From: Naegleria lovaniensis
Taxonomy: Eukaryota; Heterolobosea; Eutetramitea; Acrasida; Naegleriidae
Assembly (NCBI RefSeq): GCF_003324165.1
Contig: NW_025407838.1
Coordinates: 506,752 to 570,751 of the forward strand
Length of the DNA: 64,000 nucleotides
Direction of reading: 5' to 3'
Each line of letters begins with the position of its first letter. Position 1 is the stretch's first letter. The position numbers were made by a program, and so were the translations under genes. Positions 39,890-51,383 of the stretch are shown here, in pieces. The notes under the pieces were generated by a model. That model saw only the letters and a list, made by a program, of their open reading frames with translations. It did not search any database and was not told the DNA's origin.

Positions 39890-40138
39890 GTTGTTGTTGT
39901 TGTTGGAGGGTGGAGTTATTTTTTCTTCTTGATTTTATGTTGTAATTCCGTTGGCGGCAAATCGAAGAGGGAATTAATAAACCTCATAATGTCATATGTT
40001 ATTCAGACATGTTGGAGCATGAGTTGATTGCTCTTGAAGCAGTTGATGCTGAAGAACCAATTCAAAAAGGACAGTCATAATAAAGAATGCAGTTTTTAAT
40101 AAATGATGTGAACGATGCAATGAAAACACCAGTTGAGA

Positions 40139-42130
40139 TTATTTGATAAGATTTTCGGCAGCTTCCTTGATCTTACCCAAACGACTTTGAATATAGGCCA
40201 TTCGAAGGGTCTTGTCTCTTGCCAAGAAAGGTCTAGCGCTCACGGCAAATTGGAAGCGTGGGTTGAGTTGTCTGGCAATACCTTCCACAACAACGGTACT
40301 AATTACGAGGGTTGAGAATGTAGATTCGATAGGAACATGATACTGTCGTCCAAGTGTCAAGACAGTCTCCATAACTTTTCCGACTTGAATTTCCTCAATG
40401 GGCTTATCCAGAACAAATGTAATTAAATCTGCCATTTCTGTCTTGAATTTTTCTGCATTTTCTGGTGTCAGAGTGTATCCACTATTTTCACGCAACTTTC
40501 TCGATCTTTCAATCATGAGTTGAGCAGCGTAATAGCCCTCACCACGAATAATCGCGGAGAAGAGGTCCACAAAGTTTTGTCTGTCCTCTTGTGACAATTG
40601 GGTGACCATTCCAGCGTCCAACACAACAAGCATTGGTTCGTTGGTCTCCTTATTGATTCTTACGAGCAAGTTTCCAGGATGAAGATCGGCATGAAGAAGG
40701 TTGTCGTGCAACATCATCTTCAAGAAAAGATCAGTACCTAGCTCTGCAACACGATGTCTGTGTTTCTTTTGAAGTAATCGTTGTTGCTCTTTTGTGTCAA
40801 GTTGTTCAACTTCTGGAGGGATAGGCTTGTTACCCTTTTCTTTGACAAGCTCATCCATGTCCTTGTTTGGTTGTTGAGTTGGATTAGGCATGGAAACCTC
40901 ACGGTCACTACGAGCTTGGTCCATATAGTGTTGAATAGAAATTCCAGGTTCAAAACTTTCAATAAGTATATTTGGAGAGTAGTAGTATGGTGTTGGGAAA
41001 ATAATCGTGTTTTTGAAATCTTGAAAATTCTTTTGGAATGCTCTCAAATTTTCACCTTCAAATATAAAGTTGGTTTGTAATTTCATACATTTCGTGAATT
41101 CCTTAACGTTTTCTTGGAGTTGAAGCCAACCCAATGATGGAAGGAATCTACTCGTAATGACACATAGTAACTCTAAAATCTTCAAGTCTTGTAAAATTTG
41201 TGTTTCCACATGAGGATGTCTAACCTTGATAGCGACATCTCTGATTTCATCCTTGTCCTTCTCCTCGTTGTGATATCTCATCTTACCCTTGTAGACTTGA
41301 CCGATGGCACCACTGGCCAATGGATGTTCGCTATCCATCCATACAACAATGTCTTTATCGGTGTGTTCTCTCTTTCTGTATTGTTCATTGATAAGTTGTT
41401 TCACATTCTTCATGTGATGCTTTGGAGCATTGGAATGAAGTGTGGCAAAATGTTTGCAAACTTGAGGCTCCAACAAGTCAGCTCTAGTTGAAAGCCACTG
41501 AGAGAATTTGATGAAACAGGTACCACCATCCTTCAAACTCTGAACAACAAATGCATAAAACTTTTCATCAAGATCCCTCTCAGCTTTTTCCAACATTTCT
41601 TGTCCATTCTCGACATATTTAATTCTTGTGTATAAGAGTCTATAGAAAGGCTTTAAAACGAAGAAGTGTACCAAAGCATAAACAGCCAAAGGTGAGAAAA
41701 TTGAAATAATTTCATCCAATCTTTGTCCGATATGAATTAAATAATAGACACGATGAAAGAATGAGTGAGTAAATCGGTCATACAGTAATTGTCCATATTT
41801 GTCACTGTTGATGAGAGTGGGTGTTTCAAAACCATATTCTGGTGATGTTTTTTCATCTGCAGGTTTAGAGCCAAATAACAAATTCAACCATCGACTCTTC
41901 TTTCGGATGACTCCAATCTCTTCCTCTGCTTCCTTCTCATAGGCTTTAGCAACAGCACCCAGAGTAATGGTACCACCTACGATTAACGATCCAATAACAA
42001 ATCTTCTTCCGAAACGACTTGAATTAGTAGCAACGGTTTTTGCAGCTTGGCTTGCTGTGTTTTCCGTGTTGGGTGGAGGTGTTGAAGATGACGCTTGTTG
42101 AACACCTCGTCGTAAAAGCCTTCTCCACAT
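40139..42130 (-). CDS. ADCK2-like UbiB/ABC1 atypical kinase
   Basis: 663 residues. The N-terminus (MWRRLLRRGVQQ, later a hydrophobic FGRRFVIGSLIVGGTI) fits mitochondrial targeting and a membrane segment. UbiB-family motifs in order: KFSQWLSTRADLLEPQVC (the KxGQ motif reading K-F-S-Q), LASGAIGQVYKG (in place of the Ala-rich loop), VAIKVRHPHVETQI, LLHADLHPGNLLVR (about residue 478) and VVLDAGMVTQLSQEDR. Among human paralogs the wording (ISTR-type WLSTRADL, SGAIGQVYKG) is nearest ADCK2, linked to coenzyme Q and lipid metabolism. Catalytic Lys and the HADLHPGN loop remain, so ATP binding is likely. Confidence 0.88.
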   Translation of the reverse strand: MWRRLLRRGVQQASSSTPPPNTENTASQAAKTVATNSSRFGRRFVIGSLIVGGTITLGAVAKAYEKEAEEEIGVIRKKSRWLNLLFGSKPADEKTSPEYGFETPTLINSDKYGQLLYDRFTHSFFHRVYYLIHIGQRLDEIISIFSPLAVYALVHFFVLKPFYRLLYTRIKYVENGQEMLEKAERDLDEKFYAFVVQSLKDGGTCFIKFSQWLSTRADLLEPQVCKHFATLHSNAPKHHMKNVKQLINEQYRKREHTDKDIVVWMDSEHPLASGAIGQVYKGKMRYHNEEKDKDEIRDVAIKVRHPHVETQILQDLKILELLCVITSRFLPSLGWLQLQENVKEFTKCMKLQTNFIFEGENLRAFQKNFQDFKNTIIFPTPYYYSPNILIESFEPGISIQHYMDQARSDREVSMPNPTQQPNKDMDELVKEKGNKPIPPEVEQLDTKEQQRLLQKKHRHRVAELGTDLFLKMMLHDNLLHADLHPGNLLVRINKETNEPMLVVLDAGMVTQLSQEDRQNFVDLFSAIIRGEGYYAAQLMIERSRKLRENSGYTLTPENAEKFKTEMADLITFVLDKPIEEIQVGKVMETVLTLGRQYHVPIESTFSTLVISTVVVEGIARQLNPRFQFAVSARPFLARDKTLRMAYIQSRLGKIKEAAENLIK

Positions 42131-42692
42131 TTTTTTTCTCCTTCAATTTGTTGCTGCAGTGGATTTCGGACGGTTATAAAATCAAATTTAATAATCAAAA
42201 TTTATTGGCTAATTGGCGATTTGACTGCAAGAATAATTTGGTGCAGAATTGATAATATAAGTTTGGCTTAAAATTAATAAAGACTCGTGTAGGAAATGTA
42301 GCATTCGTTCATTGACCTATCATCGGGCAGTGCAGGGTCAAGTTTGTTTCATCGTCAGAAGCGCTGCAAGTTTTCGACAGATACCATTCAGGTACTACAA
42401 TAACGATAATTATGTTCATCATTACTGGCCAGTCTCTTCATTCCACTCCCGAAAAAGGGTCATGTCATTGTAAGCGAATAGAATTGTGGTTTGAAGAAAA
42501 AATGTGTCCAAACATAAAATCTCACTCTGCAACCGGTGTGATAGGACCTTCTAAAAGACTTATCGGTCGTTCAATTATTAATAACAAAATATGGAGGAGT
42601 TGGATCCAGTAGTAGCAATATTATTTATTGTTTTTCTACGACCTGTTGCTTTCTGCTACTTTTTTGGAAGATGATGGAACCATTCCTCACCA
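42131..42692. other. Intergenic, no gene seen
   Basis: 562 bases between the kinase start and the 3' end of the first seven-TM gene. A 66-codon plus-strand frame at 42412 has no family resemblance. No RNA gene seen. Confidence 0.5.
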
Positions 42693-44740
42693 CTACATTG
42701 AAGTGCGTTGTTGTTTTTCAAAATTTCTAGCATAGAGCTCAGGGCAACATCTTTTCACAACGGGAGAATAGGTTAACTTGAAATCTCGCATTGAAAATAA
42801 CACATAATTCACTCCGATGATTGTGAAACCAATGACATAACATCCTACACGCTGCCTGAAAAGAGATGTAAACAAATTATCAACATCATATACTGCCGCT
42901 GCGTAGAGAATTTCAGCAATGATTTCATATGCCAAATAGAGTATCGGAAAGATTAAGAATATCAAATATTTTGTGAACTATTTCTCATGGTGTGAAAAAT
43001 GTGAGCATAGTAATACTTTAACGACTCACCTTAAATTGGAGAAAATTCACTTTTCTATGCTTTCTAATTAACAAGTATATTTTCATTGAGTATCCGAAAA
43101 GAACACTCCATGAAATTATGAGAAACACCAGAGCAATTGGAATGGTGGCAACCCTAATATAGCCTTGCACGAATGACGAAATTGCTGAAGCAATGAAAAA
43201 TGCGCTCATAATTCCAAACAAAATCGAAAATACCAACGTAGTAGTGGCTCTGTGTACCAATATGAAAATTTTGAAATTCTGGCATGAACACTTTGTCATT
43301 GATTGTTACTTACAATCCTAGCATTGACAACTTTTTCTTGTCATGATTCAATTTCAATAGAATTTCGTAAAAAGTGACAGCTAATGGAAAATGGCCCACA
43401 CAAAGAAAGCATGTTGCAGCAACAATTAGTGTCAAGTTGTAATCTCCAAAAATTGCATTGCTAGGTAGTACAAAGAACAGCAACGAGTTCAGAGTGATTA
43501 AAATCTCTGCAATCATGACACACGTCATGACCATTAGCCTAATTCCACACAAAGTTCTGATGAATCCAAAGCAAACTTCATAGGATGGCTTGGTTATCGA
43601 AGCATTGGACGGAGAGACAATATCCACGTCATTGGATGGTGGTGATTGAGCCTTGATAGCTCTTCCCACTCTCCACACTTTCACAAATTCCTTCCATTTT
43701 CTCACATATTTCACAATGACAGGAATAGCAACAAGTATGGTAATGATGATCAATTGAATGAAGTGAAAAGAAAACTCAATAATTTTCAACGAAATGTGTG
43801 AAGCAAGAGGAACCCAAAATGTTACATAACTGTCTCTGCAGTTCATTGAGGAGAATACGGTCTTTCCATTCACTGAACATAAACACAACAACGTCAGAGT
43901 AGGAAAGCCCATCGTATCCTCGTCTCCACACAATTCCAACACATTTTGCCCAAACAGAATATCCAATGTTTGAACTTGTTTCACAGAGCTTCGTGAAACC
44001 ATTGCTGGCAACCATTGAGTGTGGAAAACCTCAAAATACGAGTTATTCTCTCTGCAATACATCAAATAATTGAAGGCATTGATCAAATCCATGAATATAA
44101 TGTCCAAGTCCCCATCTCTTAGAATGAATTTCTTTCTTCCATTTTGGATAAACTCACTGGGTTGACGAACAATACTCTCTGGATCATTGACCATTAATCT
44201 CTCCAAATAATTTTCAACAAATCCTGTGATCATACTTTGATTGTTTCCAAATTGAGGAAATATTCTGTCATATTTGTAGCTGGGATTTGTATTGGCTTGA
44301 CGAATCGTTTGGCAAAAAGTCAAAGACGAAGGTGAGCGTTCGTCAGCAGCAGTGACGATGGTATACTTGCCGTCCAAAGCAAAAACACCATTAAAACCTC
44401 GGGCTGCGCTGAAGAACATACTGGGCACAGAGTTGCAACTCCATTCATTCCAATGTTGTATGATGAGCGAAGTGTAGTTGAGAATTGGAATATTGCTGCT
44501 GATGTTTATTCCACTTGTTGCTCCTGATGAAACTGAAGAAGAATTTTGATGAAGGAGAGACAAGGTATTCAGAAGGGAACAATTTTGTTTCCATTGTTCT
44601 TGGTGTTGTGCCTGAATGCTGCTACTGCTGCTTAGCAACACAATGCTTGTTGTGAGTTCAAGCATCCACAGACTAATCACGAGAGAGTGTGTAACAACAT
44701 CACCAATGATATTGCTGCCACGAATGAAGCTGTTCATCAT
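42693..44740 (-). CDS. Seven-TM receptor-like protein, copy A of a tandem pair
   Basis: Exons 43314-44740, 43030-43249 and 42693-42977 (introns 64 and 52 nt), 643 residues. An N-terminal hydrophobic signal precedes about 320 extracellular residues with conserved cysteines and the motifs NYLMYCRENNSYFEVFHTQW, VLELCGDED and LLCLCSVNGKTVF. Then come seven hydrophobic helices, the first containing FSFHFIQLIIITILVAIPVI and the last CYVIGFTIIGVNYVLF, and a short tail. The layout (large ectodomain plus seven TM, short cytoplasmic loops) resembles a GPCR, but I recognise no GPCR family signature. It shares ectodomain motifs, TM sequences and both intron positions and phases with the next gene. Confidence 0.82.
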
Positions 44741-44885
44741 TCTTTTAAGATCTCAGATCAACCCAGAATTCGGACATTAAAATTCTCGAGAGTGGCGTTT
44801 CCAACCAATTCGACAGGTGCTGTCGACATGCCTTTCTTGGTCGAACTAACTTTATCATCAAAGGCAGGAATAATTGGTCAAGTCT

Positions 44886-46876
44886 TTATATGGAAGGCCT
44901 TCTGTTTTGCTTGATCTTTCCTAATAGCTGAGGAAAACAAGGTTGTAGTAACGAAGCGTACGTACTCGTGAAATGTTGACTCGAAAACAACACGTAATTC
45001 ATTCCTGCCAAAGTTGCTCCAATGATATAACATGCTATTCGTTGCTTGAAGAGAATAGTCCAAAGCACATCGACCTGATAGATACCCGATTCATATGAAA
45101 CTTCTGAGACGATTTCATACACTAGAAAGAGAAGAGGAAATACAAGATAAATAAGGTAATGAGTGAACTATAATGCATATAGTATCAACGCGTTTCACTT
45201 ACTGAACGTTGAACATACCTTGAATTTGAGAAAATTGACCTTTCGATTCTTTCTAATCAACAAGTAGATTTTACATGAATATCCAAAGAGAACAGTCCAA
45301 GAAGCAAGTAGTACAACAAACGATATTGGAATAGTTCCAATTCTAACATAGCCTTGAATGGATTTTGACGCAGCAGTGGAAATGAAAGTTGCAGATAGTA
45401 CTACAAAGAGACTTGTGAAAACAATAGTGACAGTTACTCTATATCGAGGCATGTGGCATGATTAAGAAATGAGTTATCTAGCACTTACAATCCAACAATT
45501 GAAATTTTCTTCCGTTCAAATGATAATTCTAACAAGATTTCATAGAAGGTCACAGCAAGCGGAATATTTCCTGTGCACAGAAAGGTGACAGCTGCCACCA
45601 CTAAGGTTAAGTTATAATTCCCATAATACGCATTTCCAGGGAGTATCAAATACAGGAAGGCATTCATGATGATCAAAATTTGTGACAACATGGAGCAAAT
45701 CATACTCATAGTTTTGATGTCACATAAGGCTCGAATTGCATCATACAACCATGTAAAGTCCCTCTTGGGTTTAACGGAAAGTATAATCGGAGTTGAGGAA
45801 GGAGACGCTGGAGTGCATGTAGGAGAAGTTACCTTACTATTATTTTCAGCTCTCAATATTTGAACTTTGTTGTGGAGACGACTCAAGAATTCATTCCATT
45901 TTTTGACATATCTAAACGCAATGGGAATAGCTACTAGAATTGTTATGGCCAAAAATTGAATGAAATGAAATGAAAATTCAATTGCCTTCAAAGAAGCATG
46001 AGTAGCGAGTGGAACCCAAAAAGTGACATAACTGTCTTGACAATTCACTGAGGAGACAATAGTTTCGACTCCATTCACAGAACACACACAAAGAAGTGTG
46101 TTGTGAAGTATTGAAAATGGATATACTCCAGTATTACCACATAATTCGTTCACATTCAGCCCATATACGAAATCCAAAGTTTGAATGGGTTGCAACGAGC
46201 TTAATTTGACAATGTTTGGTAACCATTCTCGATGAAACAATTCAAAATAAGAATTATTCTCTTGACAGTACATTAAGTAATTGAAAGAATGAACAAAATC
46301 AATCATGGAAAGAGCGTACGAAGAATTAAGTTGTTGCTTTGGAATTACAACGTTCCACTTGTCAGAAAATGCAAAATCTCTACGTTTTTGAATGACACTT
46401 TCAGAAACATTCACAAACAACATTAATTCTAAATAATCATTCACAAAACGTTGCATGACCGTTGTATTGGTGAAATAAGGAATAGATTTTTCGTATTGAA
46501 GTAAGAGATATGAATTTTTCTGAAACGTCTGACAGTAGGACCTTTCATTCGGATTGTTTTTTACAATGCTGTATTCTCCCACTAAAATTCCTTCAAAGCC
46601 ATCATCAAAGAACAGATTCGGAAGAGCATTACAACTCCACCGATTCATGGACTCTGTCCATGGAGTTGATATCAAGTAATGGGTATAATTAATCATCGTA
46701 TTGCCAATACTGCTGTTTCTAATAGTATTTAAAGTGTCAATCACTTGACAATTATTGTGCCAACTTTCCAATCCATTTGCAATGTTTGAGTAGAGAATGA
46801 GAAGACCAATCAACAAGCAGAGAGATTTCAATACGGTTCTTGTTGTTGTGTCACAGTGATAGGATCGACATGTCAT
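44886..46876 (-). CDS. Seven-TM receptor-like protein, copy B of a tandem pair
   Basis: Exons 45489-46876, 45219-45438 and 44886-45167 (introns 50 and 51 nt), 629 residues. Signal peptide (LCLLIGLLILYSNIANG), ectodomain with several N-glycosylation sites, then the same signature blocks as copy A: NYLMYCQENNSYFELFHREW, NVNELCGNTG, LLCVCSVNG, NCQDSYVTFWVPLATH, followed by seven TM helices ending in CYIIGATLAGMNYVLF. Exon 2 is exactly 220 nt in both genes and both splice junctions fall in the same codons, showing a direct tandem duplication with later divergence. A sensing role is inferred only from topology. Confidence 0.82.
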
Positions 46877-47137
46877 TGCTTATTTTTTAATCTGTATTTC
46901 GAGATAAGGAGCAGTAATAGTATCGCGGTAAGTCATGGAACATCAAAAAGATCGTTTTCTCGGAAAAGAAAAGAGATCATCTCTGTGACAAGTTGTCCGT
47001 TAAATATAGAGAAAATTAGAGCAGTTTTGCACTAATGTTGTAGAGTTGAATGATGTTTCATCGAATTCCTTAACAGAAAAATCTGATCCAGTAGAACAAC
47101 AGTTTTCCAAATCCTCAATGCCAACACGATAATTTTC

Positions 47138-47768
47138 TTGAAAGATATTGCTCTGTATCAACATGATTTTTCTGACATGGGAACGACAGGAAATCACGAA
47201 ACCTGTGAACATGTTTCACTCACTGCCAAATTATATTTCTATTGCAAGAATTTTGATGGCTGTGAAAGAATCAAGCAAGCTATTGGACAAGTGGAAGTGT
47301 CCATCGTTGATGACTCTTCACATCAAAAAGTTCATGTCCATTCTCTATGGTGTGACCATTTAGAAAAAGACACGGAATTGGAAGACATGTATATCGCCAC
47401 ATTGAGTATTGGATCCATTCGAAATTTGAAATTATGGTATCTCAATGGCTATGGCAATCAACCACTATATCATTTCAAAGTGGCCATCCATAATGAACCC
47501 TTTAACCAAGAAAAGCAGATTTTATTTGGAGTAAGAAAAATTGAACTCGAAAGACGAATATGGTCACAAATTCCAATTCAAAGTGAATCATCGTGCGATT
47601 TACTGCAAAGGCAGTAATTGGATTCCCTCTGATTGTTTTCCAAGTCGATGCTTTCACGGTAAAGACCATATTCACAATTTAATCAAGAGTGCTCATGATT
47701 GTCATATGAACATGCTACGCGTATGGGCTCTGCACAAACAACGCTTTCTTATTCCAGAGAACTGTTGA
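47138..47768 (+). pseudogene. Relic of a GH2 beta-mannosidase
   Basis: Two overlapping plus-strand frames carry parts of one family in the right order. The first has NLKLWYLNGYGNQPLYHFKV (beta-mannosidase LWWPNGYGEQPLY) and FGVRKIELE; the second takes over at about 47550 with GHKFQFKVNHRAIYCKGSNW, IPSDCFPSR and HDCHMNMLRVWALHKQR (typical: FLKGSNWIPAD, MNTLRVWGGG). The switch of frame near 47550 fits a one-base loss. The N-terminal sugar-binding domain and the whole catalytic barrel after the first strand are absent. It is therefore a dead fragment of a lysosomal mannan-degrading enzyme, not an expressed gene. Confidence 0.85.
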
Positions 47769-48112
47769 ATTTTTCTGACATACATTTAAACTTGTGAAAG
47801 TGAAGAATTTTCGATAATTATTCTAATTTTTGGAATCTATCGATTTCGTTCTTTTTTCTTTCTTGCTCCTGAATATCCATCCGACTTTTTGTAATTTTTT
47901 CTTGGGGTTCAAGCTTTTCCTTATGAAATTTTGTAATAACATGTTGATCACAACAAGAAGGAAGTTAAAGTTCAAACTACTGATCAATAAAATCAAACTC
48001 CTCTGAACGAGTTTTTTTGACTCACTAGGATTTCGCCCAATTTTAAAAAATATTCAAGACCATTCCCTCGCATCAGAAAAGTAACAACACCAATTACCGT
48101 AATCGCCAACCA
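47769..48112. other. Intergenic, no gene seen
   Basis: AT-rich spacer between the beta-mannosidase relic and the F-box/LRR gene. No further beta-mannosidase sequence was recognised here. Confidence 0.5.
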
Positions 48113-49777
48113 ATGCAAAATAATGAACCGTTTTTTACCGACTTGGTGGTTCATGAAATTCTCTCCTTTTGTGATTCTTTGTTCATCATCGGAGTTTGTA
48201 TGAAAATTTCAAAACAATGGAGAGAAATGGTATTACAAATTCCATTGTCTTTATCAGCATCTGAAACATTTCAAAGGCGTGTCTTGGGTCCAACATTTGC
48301 GAAAAACCTTGCAAATAGTCCAAGCTTTAAGAATTTAACGACATTAAATCTCAACAGGAACCATCATATTCAATCACTAGCAACAACAGGTATTGTGAGC
48401 CGCAAACATTTCATTTCATCAGTAAATTTACCCCGTTCCAAAATCGGACCAAAAGGGGTTCAATATATTACGACTAGTCAACACTTGAAGAATTTAACGT
48501 TTTTAGATTTATCTGACAATTGTATTGGCACAAAAGGGGCCGAAGCTATTGCGAATAGTGAAACATTTAAAAACTTAACTTGCTTATCGTTGCTTGGCAA
48601 TGAAATACGCACATTCGGACTGGTATTGATGATGAGGAGTGAAAATGTTAAAAATTTAAAGTTTTTGAATTTGGCTTCAAATCAAATGACATCCATTGAT
48701 GCTCAATATGTTGCATGTAGTGAAAAATTGACGCAATTAACTCATCTCGATTTGTCTTCAAATGAAATAGGCCCAATTGGTGCTCTAGTCATTGCCAACA
48801 GTGACAGCTTGAAAAATTTAACCTTCTTAAACTTGTCAACAAATCCACAACTTGGTTCAGAAGGTGCGAAATGCATTTCAAATGGAAAAAATTTGAAGAA
48901 CTTGACTGTGTTGCATGTTCATGGATGTGAATTTGCATCAGAAGGAGCAAAATTCATCGCCAACAGTCAAAACTTCACAAAATTGACTTCCTTAGATCTA
49001 TCTTCCAACAATATCAAGGAAGGTGGTATTGACTCTATTGCCAACAGCGAGTATTTAAAGAATTTAACGTATTTAGATTTGGCATTCAACTCTATTGGAC
49101 CAGGAGGTATGAAATCCCTCGCCAACAGCCCAACCTTGAAGAATTTAACCTCACTCAATTTGTATTTAATTGAACCAGAAGGTGCCAACTGTCTTGCCAA
49201 CAGCAAATACTTGACCCGATTAACTTTATTGGATGTGTCTCACTGTGGTATTGGACTCAAGGGGACTGAATACATTGTGAACAGTCCAAATGTACAGAAT
49301 TTGACATCGTTGGCGATTTCAGACTTAATTGGACCAGAAGGAGCCAAGTGTATTGCTAATGGCGAATATTTGAAGAAATTAACTTTACTTTCTTTAATTC
49401 ACTGTGGATTTGGATCAGAAGGTGCCACGGCCATTGTTACTTGCGAAAAATTGAAAAATTTAACTCTATTGGATTTATCTTTCAATGACATCGGACCAGA
49501 AAGTTTGCACTCCATGAATGACGAAAATTTGAAGAATTTAATTTCATTAAATTTGGAAGGTAATCGGCTTGGATCAGAAGGAGCTGAATGCATTGTAAAT
49601 AGTTCTAAATTGAATAACATGACCAAGTTAAGGAATTTGAATTTACGAAACAATCAATTTAGCTCAGAAAATGAGAAGCTAATCGAACAGAAATTGACCT
49701 CGTTGAATTTTGACAGGAGACCTCGCTTTACGTTCATACGCTTAGATCAATGGTTCAGTCAGAAAAAGCTTAAATAA
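48113..49777 (+). CDS. F-box-like / leucine-rich repeat protein, large intact paralog
   Basis: 554 residues, single exon. Residues 8-50 give the F-box-like head (DLVVHEILSFCDSLFIIG, KISKQWREMVLQIPLSLS). From about 65 to the end there are roughly 17-19 repeats of 23-25 residues, consensus LKNLT.LDLS.N.IG.EGA..IANSE, the RNI/CC-like LRR type, giving a full curved solenoid. The tail is basic (SQKKLK). This repeat and head are shared with the broken gene at 2351-3412. As an SCF receptor it would present a substrate captured by the concave LRR face; no target is evident. Confidence 0.9.
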   Translation: MQNNEPFFTDLVVHEILSFCDSLFIIGVCMKISKQWREMVLQIPLSLSASETFQRRVLGPTFAKNLANSPSFKNLTTLNLNRNHHIQSLATTGIVSRKHFISSVNLPRSKIGPKGVQYITTSQHLKNLTFLDLSDNCIGTKGAEAIANSETFKNLTCLSLLGNEIRTFGLVLMMRSENVKNLKFLNLASNQMTSIDAQYVACSEKLTQLTHLDLSSNEIGPIGALVIANSDSLKNLTFLNLSTNPQLGSEGAKCISNGKNLKNLTVLHVHGCEFASEGAKFIANSQNFTKLTSLDLSSNNIKEGGIDSIANSEYLKNLTYLDLAFNSIGPGGMKSLANSPTLKNLTSLNLYLIEPEGANCLANSKYLTRLTLLDVSHCGIGLKGTEYIVNSPNVQNLTSLAISDLIGPEGAKCIANGEYLKKLTLLSLIHCGFGSEGATAIVTCEKLKNLTLLDLSFNDIGPESLHSMNDENLKNLISLNLEGNRLGSEGAECIVNSSKLNNMTKLRNLNLRNNQFSSENEKLIEQKLTSLNFDRRPRFTFIRLDQWFSQKKLK

Positions 49778-49878
49778 GACTCGATCATGAAGGTCTCTTG
49801 TAAATCGAGACTCTCAATGTTTGATCTTGATCGTGATGGGATTCAGAAACGTTATCATCACTAGAAAAAAATATTATC

Positions 49879-50879
49879 ATGTTTGCTGCAAGTGCCATCG
49901 TTCGGAAAATATCGTCCAAAGTCTCACATGGAATTTCTTCAAAACGTAATGCTGAAGAAATGGACTCGGAATTTATCAACAAACACGTGGCTGAGAAAGA
50001 GCACGAGGATTATGTATCAATTTTGAAAACTCATGTGCACCATGTGATCGAGTTAGAAAGTGATGAAAGGTACCCCGATTGTGTTTTTGTAGAAGATCCG
50101 ATCGTAGTTGTTGAAGCTATTGTTTTTGTAAGTGTTGGTTTTAATCCATGTAAATATTTATCATCAGCATTAATTCTAATTTTGCTAAAAAATTATTGAT
50201 CATGACGGTACATTTATGAAAATAATTATAGCTCAATAGAATGGGAGCCTTGTCCAGAAGAGGTGAAATTGATGCATTCCGAGAATTGTTTTTCTCTCGT
50301 AATACCACTAAATTTTCTCCTCAATACACCTTTGTGGACATGTATGAAAAAAGTGAGAATGCAACTGTGGATGGTGGAGATTGTTGTGCCATTTATGAAA
50401 CCAAGCATTTATTTATGGGAATATCATCACGAACGAACATGGAAGGTGTTTCGTTGTATGAAAATGTGCTGTCACAATATGGCTGGAAAGTAATTCCTGT
50501 TAAAGTGAAACAAGGACTTCATCTTAAATCATTTGTGACATACTTTTTGAGCTCCAATGGTGAAATTTTATTAAGCGTGAATGATGATGAAATTGGAAGA
50601 GACATTTTCTCTCAAATTGAAGAACATTCAAATGATCAGTTTAAATACAAGGCTGTTTTTGTTCCAGAGGAGGAAGCATGCAATGTGGTGAGTTTTAAAA
50701 GCTCCAAGACCAACAAGCATGTCATTATTTACAAAAGTGGTTACCAGAAATCAGAAAATATTTTCAAGAATGCTGTGAACCAATCACAAGCGTCAAATGT
50801 TGAGTTGATTCCTATCAAATACGATGAATTAGCAAAATTGGATGGATGTCTCACTTGTTGTTCCGTCCTTTTTCAGTGA
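49879..50879 (+). CDS. DDAH1: Dimethylarginine dimethylaminohydrolase (DDAH)
   Basis: Exons 49879-50127 and 50232-50879, phase 0, 104-nt intron; 298 residues (family about 285). Motifs are those of the amidinotransferase fold: ERYPDCVFVEDPIVVVE, GALSRRGEID, ATVDGGDCC, FMGISSRTNMEG, GLHLKSFVTY with catalytic His, and DGCLTCCSVLF with the active-site Cys. DDAH hydrolyses asymmetric dimethylarginine to citrulline and dimethylamine, relieving inhibition of NO synthases or recycling arginine. Splicing gives VFLNRMGALSRRGE, matching the family. All catalytic groups I know of appear present. Confidence 0.93.
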
Positions 50880-51383
50880 ATCAAATATTGCAATAATATT
50901 ATTACTGTGAAATAGGTGAGAAGAGGAATTGGCATCACATGGTAATAACATTCAACCTGAATCTTAGACATCAATGATGTCAACAATTGGAAAGGAAATT
51001 ATCAATCTCACATAAACCCTCGTTCCACAATGATATTCATGTCATCAGAACGAAAACAGGTTGTCTCTCTCGACTCTTATTGAATATCTCTACTATGAGT
51101 TCGTTCCATTTTAGGACAATGAAATCTTGTGAAGCAATTGTAACGAAATACAAAATCAGCGATAACAGATACTGACATGGCGGCAGCACCGTGCTATCCG
51201 CTGCTTGGAATGTGAAGAAGACTCTCATGCAGCATAATCTCTCTCTGCCATCAAGTGTCATAATATTCCTTAAAAAGGCACGATTCAAACTTCTTAACTG
51301 TTAGAGAGAGACCCTTCAGAATAATTATTCGCTAAAAAAAACAAATATTCATTGAAATTTCATCCAAACACATACGACGAACA
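50880..51383. other. Intergenic, no gene seen
   Basis: 504 bases between DDAH and the Asn/Ser/Thr-rich gene. Short frames on both strands have no recognisable product. Confidence 0.5.

Noticed and set aside
47138-47768. Functional short mannosidase gene
   Set aside because: Motifs are split over two frames and the catalytic barrel is missing, so it is scored as a relic.
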